In this document: one piece after another, positions 53,301 to 62,200 of the stretch
Numbering within the stretch: position 1 is the first letter of the stretch
Layout: each line of letters opens with the position of its first letter
NCBI RefSeq assembly: GCF_030463565.1
Contig: NC_134656.1
Span: 7,798,501-7,862,500 of the forward strand
DNA: 64,000 nucleotides
Origin: Pelecanus crispus
Taxonomy: Eukaryota; Chordata; Aves; Pelecaniformes; Pelecanidae
Direction: 5' to 3'
Made by a program: the position numbers and the translations under genes
The notes under the pieces: generated by a model
Seen by the model: only the letters and a program-made list of their open reading frames with translations
The model's database searches: none
Told to the model about the DNA's origin: nothing

Positions 53301-55120
53301 ATAGTGTAGAAGTGAAGAGGGCTTTTCACTCTGTGAAAAGCTGTTACAATTATTAGAAAATATTGGGAAGTGTTGTGGATAGACATCTGTGGGACAATGG
53401 TGACATCTTCACTGTTACAGGTGCCTCAGTGGAGTGATACTCCTGTGAGGATATGCCCCCAAAATTCAGTTCAAGAACCCTGTAACTAGTGTCGTTTTAA
53501 GATAACCCGTGATATGTTCTAAAGGTCACAAGAAAAGATCTTGCTGAAAATTAAAGGCTTGTTTTTGAGATCTCTTAAAAGGGAGGGGAGGAAGAAGTGA
53601 AGGCTGAAAATGCCCTTAGAACTGCACTTTACAAGAAATTGAGGCAATCATTAGCTCTCTCAGCTCCAGGCCTAGCTGAGCTACAAATATACTAGCTTCC
53701 CTGCCAGAGAGTTACATCATGACCACAGAAGTTAAATAAAACCTTTTCCGTTCTGTAATTTTAAAACAGCTTAATAGAGAAGATTTCGTATTAACAGGGT
53801 GGTTTCTTCCCCATAACAGTGATGAATATGGAAAAATTGACCTGTGCCCAGTTTAGTCTTGACTTGCCTATTCCAGACTCTTCTAAAGAGGTCGTTTCAC
53901 TGGCACTAAGCTGTGACCCTTCAAATGAGTTCGTTTTGATTCCTTAAATAGACAGGTGTCCACAGAGCACACAAATTGTCTTTTCTTGTCTGGTTTCTCA
54001 GAAGAACTTATCATTGAACAAAGCCCAAACTGCACTCGGTCTGCAAGGACAGCAAGATGTGTTTTCAGTAGAACTGGTTCAAAGAAAACAAATCACAAGA
54101 ACATCAACTTGTTGTGGTGCTTCCCTAAAAAAAAAATTTGCAAACCTTTGAACCAGCTTTAATTTCAAAGCCTGCCTAGAAAGTGCTCTGATCTTGTGGC
54201 CCACGTAGTATGATCCCATAGAAGAAAATCACTGAAATAGAGGGGCAGGATTGAGAAGGACATACAAAAATCAGAGAAAGAGTCTGCAGTGAGTTATCAT
54301 GCTTGTGTACATTTTTCTTTGTATTGATCACTGCTACCTTGGTCTTTTTATTGTTATTTGACTTTGAGACATGTGCCTTTATGGGTCTCAGGTTCTGTGT
54401 GAAACCCATCTTCTGATTATTCCTCTGTCCCTTGCCTAACACACCCGTCTATCTGCACACTCTGCATCTCACCGCCAGACACTTAAATAAAGGGAATTAA
54501 GAGCTGAGTCACAAAACACAACTTGGGAAAGATGAAAAAAGGTAGCGTGGGGTGGGAGAAAATCAAGTCCTCATTGTAGCATACCTGCCTTTCCTGGAAA
54601 TCCTCTGGTGTACAGGTAGCTTTTTGTCTCACAGCAAGATCCACAGCCTCTCTGACGTCTCTTGCGAGGAGAGAACAGAGCGCTGAGCACCCGGGTGACC
54701 CGAGCTGCTTTATCTGTGCTAGCACCTCTGCTGCCTTCACTTAGCACAGAAACCTTTGGCTCTCTCCGAGGGTTACTGTGCAGTTTCCGATTAAAAGACT
54801 CATAGCAATAACTGATTTTTGTCAGAATTTAAGGGCTGCCAACACTAACAGTGAAGGGAATTTTGCCTTCTCAGATGGTGCACTCCCATGCCCTTTTTCT
54901 AAATAGGTGGTTAGTCAGCCAGATAGGGAAAGAGCAGTCCACCCACCAAAGCTTGTTATTCCTCAGCTCCCAGCATTTTTTATTCCATCATTTCAAAGGG
55001 CAAATACCGAAGGAAGACCAAACTGTTCAGCCACCTGTGCACAGCAGTAGGAACACCACAACTCCCCCCCAGCCCGCGGCTTCATGGGGATGCCTGGCCG
55101 CCTCCCCCCGCTAAAGAGCC
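44306..55120. other. Divergent intergenic region between PFDN4 and CYP24A1
   Basis: About 10.8 kb without a recognised gene. The largest non-repeat open frame is a 150-codon, ATG-less minus-strand frame at 44561-45013. An exon-like minus-strand segment ends with a splice donor at 54585. A T-rich tract lies at about 48270-48291, and a diverged direct repeat occurs at 48950-49000 and 49268-49315. No CR1 copy was noticed. Regulatory elements for CYP24A1 may lie here, but none is provable by eye outside the proximal promoter. Confidence 0.5.
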
Positions 55121-55210
55121 GAATTTAAAAAGAAAATAAAGAGAGAGAGAGAAATTGCTCTGTGAGGCCGCTCGCCCGAGCGCCGGGCAGCTCCCCAGGG
55201 AGTGGGCGCC

Positions 55211-55652
55211 GGTACCCGCTGTGCTGGCCAGTCCCCGGGGCTCTGGCCGCTCCCCGGGGCTCTGGCCGGTCCCCGGGGCTCTGGCCGGTCCTCGCTGTGC
55301 TGGCCAGTCCCCGGGGCTCTGGCCGGTCCCCGCTGTGCTGGCCGCTCCCCGGGGCTCTGGCCGGTCCCCGGGGCTCTGGCCGGTCCTCGCTGTGCTGGCC
55401 AGTCCCCGGGGCTCTGGCCGGTCCCCGCTGTGCTGGCCGCTCCCCGGGGCTCTGGCCGGTCCCCGCTGTGCTGGCCGCTCCCCGGGGCTCTGGCCGGTCC
55501 CCGCTGTGCTGGCCGCTCCCCGGGGCTCTGGCCGGTCCCCGGGGCTCTGGGCGGTACCCGGGGCTCTGGCCAGTCCCTGCGGCTGCTGGCCAGTCCCCGG
55601 GGCTGCTGGCCGGTACCCGGGGCTCTGGCCGGTCCCCGCGGCGCTGGCCGCC
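55211..55652. repeat. 19-bp GC-rich minisatellite, about 23 copies
   Basis: Tandem units of 19 bp (a few 20) in two interleaved types: CCCCGGGGCTCTGGCCGGT and CCCCGCTGTGCTGGCCGCT, with GGT, AGT and GCT variants at the end of the unit. The alternation of the two types suggests amplification of a two- or three-unit block. It ends about 280 bp upstream of the CYP24A1 TATA box. Confidence 0.96.
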
Positions 55653-55789
55653 GCCTGCCTCCCGCTCGCCGCCGGCCCCGCGGGGTCCGCAGCCGCCGCA
55701 CCCCCCGCGGGCGGCGGGGCCGGGGCCGCCGGGAGCCCCCGGGAAGCTCGGCGGGCGGAGGCGCGGCCGGTGCTGGCGCGGTGCCCTCC

Positions 55790-55804
55790 TGCCTCGCCTG
55801 AACC
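55790..55804 (-). promoter_or_regulatory. Candidate VDRE (DR3)
   Basis: On the minus strand reads GGTTCA GGC GAGGCA, two nuclear-receptor half-sites spaced by 3 bp. It resembles the distal rat Cyp24a1 VDRE as I recall it (GGTTCA GCG GGTGCG). It lies about 145 bp upstream of the TATA box, in the interval where mammalian promoters carry VDR/RXR sites. Confidence 0.5.
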
Positions 55805-55816
55805 CTCTCATGAACC
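55802..55816 (-). promoter_or_regulatory. Candidate VDRE (DR3), overlapping the previous one
   Basis: On the minus strand reads GGTTCA TGA GAGGGT. With the neighbouring site it gives two perfect GGTTCA half-sites 6 bp apart, so a DR6 reading is also possible. Confidence 0.5.
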
Positions 55817-55834
55817 GCTTGCCCCGCTGCCTCC

Positions 55835-55861
55835 CCGGGCCGGGCCGGGCCGGGCCGGGCC
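55835..55861. repeat. CCGGG pentamer microsatellite
   Basis: Five tandem CCGGG units between the VDRE candidates in the CYP24A1 promoter. They may also act as GC-box-like sequence. Confidence 0.85.
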
Positions 55862-55865
55862 AGCC

Positions 55866-55880
55866 GGCCCCACCTCACCC
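55866..55880 (-). promoter_or_regulatory. Weaker candidate VDRE (DR3)
   Basis: On the minus strand reads GGGTGA GGT GGGGCC. It resembles the proximal mammalian site (AGGTGA n3 AGGGCG) in type, orientation and promoter-proximal location. The second half-site is poor. Confidence 0.35.
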
Positions 55881-55894
55881 CACCCAGGGCTCCC

Positions 55895-55899
55895 ATTGG
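55895..55899 (-). promoter_or_regulatory. Inverted CCAAT box
   Basis: ATTGG on the plus strand (context CTCCCATTGGCC), 37 bp upstream of the TATA box. This is a typical NF-Y position. Confidence 0.6.
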
Positions 55900-55935
55900 C
55901 CCCCGATGAAAGTCCAGCGAGCCTCCCGGCTGCTC

Positions 55936-55943
55936 TATATATA
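55936..55943 (+). promoter_or_regulatory. TATA box of CYP24A1
   Basis: TATATATA in a locally AT-rich island (CTCTATATATACATATATGG) inside otherwise GC-rich DNA. With normal spacing, transcription would start near 55,965-55,970, only a few bases before the first ATG at 55975. Confidence 0.75.
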
Positions 55944-55974
55944 CATATATGGGACGGGTGTCCGCGCCGCGGCT

Positions 55975-56206
55975 ATGGCAGGCTGCAGCATCTTCCTCCG
56001 GCGCCCCGCCCTCACCTGCGCGATGAGCCCGGCCGGGCGACTGCTCGCCTCCTCCCTCTGCGCCCTGCGGCCGGCCGCGACCCCCCCCCCCGCGGGGCCG
56101 CGGGCACCCCCTGGCCGCCCTGCCCGGGCCCCCCAGCTGGCCGCTGATGGGCAGCCTGCCCGACGTCCTCTGGAAGGGGGGGCTCAAGAGGCAGCATGAG
56201 ACGCTG
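55975..56206 (+). CDS. CYP24A1: CYP24A1 coding exon 1 (frame disrupted at C11 tract)
   Basis: Starts at ATG 55975 (GGCTATGG, good context), reading [20 protein letters not shown], a plausible import signal. The downstream half, [16 protein letters not shown] ending QHETL before the donor GTGAGG, is in the +1 frame relative to that ATG. The frame without upstream stops has no ATG, so one base must be surplus (or two missing) between them. The 11-C run at 56081-56091 is the obvious place: ten Cs give an uninterrupted frame ending [14 protein letters not shown], which matches human ALPGPTSWPLLG. A second in-frame ATG at 56023 is an alternative start. Confidence 0.88.
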
Positions 56207-59200
56207 GTGAGGCGGCCGGAGGGATGGGGATGCTGCGGCGGGGGGAGGCGGGGGTGCTTGCTGCGGGAGGCGGGGGAGCGCCCCGCACTCACCGCGGGGC
56301 GGGGGTCGGTCTCTTCTGCACCCCCCAGGCCGAGTACCACAGGAGGTTCGGCAAGATTTTCCGCATGAAGCTGGGGGCTTTCGACTCGGTGCACATCGCA
56401 GCCCCCTGCCTCCTGGAAGCCCTGTACCGCCGGGAGAGCGCCTGCCCCCAGCGCCTGGAGATCAAGCCTTGGAAAGCCTATCGGGACTATCGCGACGAGG
56501 GCTACGGGCTGCTGATCCTGTAAGCGGCACCGCAGCGCCCGGGCGGCCCCGGGGCGTGCAGGGCGGGCCGCTCCCCGCGGCGGGGGGAGCCGGTGCGGGC
56601 GAGGCGCCCGGGGATGCTGCGGCGGCTCCCGCCGACCCGCCGCGGCCGGTCGGGGGCCCGGCTGCCCTCCCCGGCCCTGGCTGCCGGGGTCGGGCCCCGG
56701 TCCGGCCCCCGAGAAGGGGCTGCGGCCGCCGGTTCGCGCCGTCGCTGCGAGGGAGGCGCCCGGGCGCGTCGTGTTGCACATGGCGGGGGGGGGGGGGGGG
56801 GGGGGGTGTCTTCCTTATTTCTTCTTGAAGCCTTTCTCTTTTCAACCTCGCTGTTTCGAATTCAATCCAGGGAAGGAAAGGACTGGCAGAGGGTAAGAAG
56901 CGCCTTTCAAAAGAAATTAATGAAACCCAGGGAAGTTGCAAAACTGGATACCACAATCAATGAGGTACTGCGCTCCGAGAAATTCTTTCTCTCTCCCCAC
57001 TCCCCTGGAAACCTGGGAAATAAAAGCAGGTTGAGTGACCAGGTTTACCCGGATTGCTTTTGATCAGCAGATGGCTCTGCAGTGGTAAAACTGTGAGCTA
57101 ATACTCTGAAATCATTCAGGGAATAATAAGTACAAACAGGTTATCAGGGTCTGACCAAAAGTGAGACCACACAGAAACCTGTAGTTGAGATTGTCTGTCT
57201 CCACAGAACAGTGAGATGATTCCACAGTGATATGGGCTTCTGCAAACAGAGGTTTTGCTTACTTTTCTTGCATTCTGCGTTTTGGTTTCTTTTGCCTTTA
57301 CTACTTTATTCTTATGTTCCTCCAGTCAGGGAACACTTCCCTCTTTAACCTCTGTGTTCCTCATTGAGGTTGAGGAGCATCTGGGATAAACAGCTTAATC
57401 CTCTTTATTGTGAAACTCCAGTATTATCCCAGCGTCTGACTGAAGCATTTCGTCCTTGTGGAGGAAAGCTCAGTTCATCAAAATGCAAGCAGTAATAGCA
57501 TGAGAGTTGTGTAAAATCCAAATGTATGTTAACACAGGGGGAAATTGAATCTTGTTCAAAGAACAGGAAACACAACTATTCTTCTCTTATGTGAGATTGT
57601 TACCTATGTAAAAGGCAGTTGAAGTTTTAAATTACACAGGATTTTTATTAGTTGATGTCATTATATTCCTTTCTTTTCTCTCTCTTCTCTCCACCACTTA
57701 GGTCCTGGAGGACTTCATGCACAGAATAGATTACATTTGTAACCACAATGGACAAATAGAAGATGTCTATTCAGAATTCAACAAATGGTCATTTGAAAGT
57801 AAGTTGGTTTTTGCCTGAGAACGATATGCGTTTTGTACCTGCCATGGCATTTCAGTTAAAGTGCAATCAGTGATGACAGTGTAGGCCAATTATTTCCAAA
57901 CTATCATCTACAATATAATGGCAAGTGGGTGGCAGAAAAGCCAGGGGAACGTCAGTATACGTTCAGAATTCATCAGCATCTATACAAACTCTTCAGTTCT
58001 GTCAGGTTATTTATGTGGCTTGTGGGAAAAAAAAAAAAAAATCAAACAATAATAGTGACTTATAAATCCAAAACCTGGGGGAATCACAGTGCATTTGTCT
58101 AGAGTGGGATCAGATAGCACATGACCATTTTTGTCCATCTGATATTTGTTAATTATCAGCAGCACACGATCAATGAAATGATCCAATAACAGTGAATAAG
58201 TGTTCATTGTAGACAACGGTTGGAAGATCCCATTTGAAATGTTTACATTGGGATTGAGAAGCACTGTGATAAGTTACCAAGGCAGGAGCCTCCATCTTTA
58301 GAAACCGTTCAGAGTACAGTGAGGAACCATCTGCCAGGAATGACTTAGGGCAGAAGAAACTGCATCAGTGGTTCCCAACAAGGAGGGATGGTCAGATGTA
58401 GTGCGTAACTGAACGAGCTCTGCCAGACCTCTCTGCTCTTGGCTGGCTCATCTCAGCAACCTGCGTACTGAGTTCCTGAAAATGTTTTAAATGTTTTTTT
58501 TTCCACTGTCAGTGGTCATGGCTGGTTTTGGAAATGGCTGCTTTTGGAAAGGGAGAAATAGGAAGTGAGAGCTTTGGGGAAAGAAAAAAAAAATAAAAAA
58601 GAGCAAGTGGAAAGAGGTGGAAGCTGGTAGAGTGTGGGATGCTGCCAGTGTTTGCAAGTGGTTTCTGGCTGTGGAAAGGGCTAGGAGACGCTAGACTAGA
58701 TGGCCTCTTCAGGTCCTGTTTTCCTGTGACTCAGTTCTCTTCAGTAGCTTTGCCAAATACACCAGCCCTGCTTGACAGAATGGGCTGCTGCTCATGAGGG
58801 GATCAGTGGTGATTCTTATTTGTGAGGAAAGTGCTACTGTAAGGGCACCTTAGCTAGATATACTGCTACTCGGGTCTGAGGCAACCATGCAGAAGGTGTT
58901 TTAAAGTGCTGTTCTCACAGGTGTGTATTGTGGAACAGAGACCATTTTTCAGAAGGATAATCCAAGCCATTCCTTGACAATAAATGCTGGATACCACATA
59001 CCCTTTTGTTTATATCATTTAATGATAATATTGCTTAACAACAGGTATCTGCCTGGTGCTGTATGGAAAGAGGTTTGGCCTCCTACAGCAGGATGTAGAA
59101 GAAGAAAGTTTGAACTTCATCAAGGCTGTAAAAACGGTATGGAAGAGTCTTTTCTGGGGCTGTAGTGATTTTCTAACCCTACTGCTAATGAGAGGGTACC

Positions 59201-62200
59201 AGTTTAAATGGGTTGCCTGAACAAAGCTCAAGCTTCTGTGCTACATGTGTATTGGCAGCCTTGCACATCCAGGGCGACGTTTATATGTGCGGTGCTAGTA
59301 CTGGCCACCTGACCGTCCCATTTATGAAATACCTAAATCTGTAGGGAAAAAAAGGTGTATGGACATCAGGGTAATCCTGGAAATAGAGTTGTCAGGTTGG
59401 TTGGTTAACTTTCCTCTCCCTCTGAGACACCTGTTGTGCAACACTACTGTTAGTTGGGTGGGAATCTTGGAGTTGTGTGGGATCATGCAAATACGCTGGA
59501 TTTGGAGGTTAGTCATTCCTGCAAGCACACCTGCTGTGCATCTTGCTGGAACTTGGACTCCGGTGATACATATCTGCCTAATTTTAGCCATCTAAAAGAT
59601 AGGCATCTAGCCTAGGTTTTTAGCTCCATCTGTTGTCAAGGGAGAGAGCAGCACTGCCAAAGGGTGGCTTGTCCCATTCTAGAACAGGTACCTGAAATAG
59701 GTAAGATGAATCACCCACTAGAGAAGCCTCGTATCCTTCACTGGCTGTCCCTAATTTTTAGCTGGATACAGTCTAAGTAGATTGAGACCCATCCTTTCTG
59801 TCCAGGATGGAAAACCTGCCAGAATCCTGACTTCCTGAAAATTGCCTCCTACTGTACAGTCTAATTTTGTTCACAGATTGCAAGTAGGTAGATTAAAGAA
59901 AGATTTCAAAAACTCTTTCTCCACCACAGATGATGGCTACTTTTGGAATGATGATGGTGACCCCCGTGGAACTTCACAAGGGTCTGAACACAAAAGTCTG
60001 GCAAGCTCATACTAAAGCATGGGATGATATATTTAAAACAGGTTATTATTTTTTTAACACGATTTCTCTCCTTTCCCTTCTGCTCTGTTCCCTACTTGGT
60101 GGAATTAACTTTCTTCATACTTGCTCCTGCCCTATGCTGCTAATTGCTACCTTCAGCACAGATTGAGACACCTTTGCTGCAGCTAACCACAAACCTATTC
60201 CAAGCATAGGAGCACTGTTTTCTTATGACTAATACTTAGCTCTGGTTGTGGGGCAATACCCAATCCCCAGGGAAGCCCCAAAAATTTGGGAGCCAGCAAC
60301 ATCATGAGTCCACTTTAATCTGTCATAAAAGTAAATAGCCAGAAAGCGTATAATCTCTTTAAAGGCAAGGTATATGAGTGAGGAAAAGGACCTCCCTCAA
60401 CAGGACCTCAAAGGGAGTTGTTTTCTTGAGAAACAAGAATTCTACATGCAACAAAAGCCTGTTTGCTAAAAAAAAGAAATGATAGGTTTTCTGAACAACC
60501 TGGAATATAGTCGTAAGTTTTAAAACCAGAAGCAATTTAAATCATAAGGTGCAGTTTGGCTTTTTGACAACATTTTCCATCTATTTAAGATGAATTGACC
60601 TTCAAGGTTACAAAAATTACTCTAGCTGCAGATATGAAGTTAAGTTTATATTTTTCAATATTTTGCTAGACAGTGACAGTTATAGCTAAAGATCAAGAAA
60701 GGTTTTGAAACTTGGATGATTGTAATGCTAAGTGATATATTTCTCTTACGTATTTGAGTACTTGATACTTCAGGAGTTTTGGTCATGCCAGCCACACGTG
60801 CACTTACTGTATTGCTTCTTAGTTTATGGGTTTTAGAAAAGACACTTTAAACCAGTTTTGTTCATAAAAAACAGTTTGACACCTTCACTTGACATGAGTA
60901 GCTCCTTACTAGGAACTGGTTTTAACAATTGGGATATTCATGAGGAAGGGTGGGCAAAATCTAGTTCTCGATATTTAAAAAATAGCATGTAGAAATTTGG
61001 CATCTGTTTTTGCCTTCCCCTAGTAAATCAAAGGCTTGATTTCCCCTCGGGGAGTCTGAGTGCTAAGTCTTTTTGATTTTTTAACACCTTGATCCCCTTT
61101 GAAAATTCAACCTAATAAATTTTACACACTTGTATTTCTGTTTGCTAGGTATTTCACTCAACACATCACTGATTTCCTTTCCTAATTTAAGAAAGCAGAA
61201 TTCCTAATAGTTTGCAGAAGCTCTTTCTGTTCAGAATTTATTTTTGTGACCAAGTTCTTTGTTTAAAAAGTGAAAACACCATTATTCAGTGTAATGCTCA
61301 TCACTTGAAAAAAGAGGACAGCTTGGTATCCTCTTTCAAAATACTGCATGTAAGACATATTTTTGCTTTTATTTTTATAGTATTTTTAGTGATTTTTTCC
61401 ATTAATCACTTCCTGCTCCTCCCTTCTCAGCCAAGCACTCAATTGACTGTCGACTGGAAAAACACTCTGCAAACCCTCAGGAGGATTTCCTGTGTGACAT
61501 CTATTCTGGAGGACAACTTTCCAAGAAGGAGCTGTACGCTGCCATCGCAGAGCTCCAGATTGCTGGAGTTGAAACGGTAAACCTGACTTTCCAAGGGCTT
61601 GTTAAAATTAGCATCCTTCCAACTCCCTGTTTTCTTCGATAACATCTGAGAGTGAGCTAATCCTGTAATTGCTTCAGTGACCTAATGCAAGTGAATTTTT
61701 ACCTGAAATCACTAGATTCTTTCTTCTGTTCGTTACTCCTAGAGACAAAATACAAAATTACAAAATACCATAAGGCAGTGACCAGCCATAAATGTTGCTT
61801 TAACCTTTTGGCAATTTCTTGTTTCTGTCACCACAAATAGAATAGAATCATAGAATCATTTAGCTTGGAAAAGACCTTTAAGATCATCAAGTCCAACCAT
61901 TAACCTAACACTACCAAGTCCACCACTAAACCAATTAAGGGTAGAGTAGTAATTAATTTCATGTTTCCTGGCTTGGTGGCTGGAATTTTTTAATGAAGGT
62001 GAAACTAGAATAGAATCATTGAGGTTGGAAAGGACCTCTAAGATCATCAGTCCAACCATCAACCCAACATCACCATGCCTACTAAACCATGGCCCGAAGT
62101 GCCGCATCTACACATTTTTTGAACACCTCCAGGGATGGTGACTCCACCACCTCTCTGGGCAGCCTGTTCCAATGCTTGACCACTCTTTCCATGAAGAAAT

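Larger units (their letters stand above)
55060..56820. promoter_or_regulatory. CpG island at the CYP24A1 promoter
   Basis: Strongly GC-rich sequence covering the 19-bp minisatellite, the proximal promoter, exons 1 and 2 and most of intron 2. It ends at a G22 run. The 556-codon minus-strand frame (55111-56781) and the 330-345-codon plus-strand frames here are products of low stop density and the minisatellite. Confidence 0.85.

Noticed and set aside
55162-56199. Long plus-strand frames (330-345 codons) appearing to extend CYP24A1 upstream
   Set aside because: They start in the minisatellite, upstream of the TATA box. Only the part from ATG 55975 onward is plausible coding sequence.
55111-56781. 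556-codon minus-strand open frame
   Set aside because: It is antisense to the CYP24A1 promoter, exons 1 and 2 and the 19-bp minisatellite. It is Pro/Gly/Arg-rich repeat translation in stop-poor GC-rich DNA.
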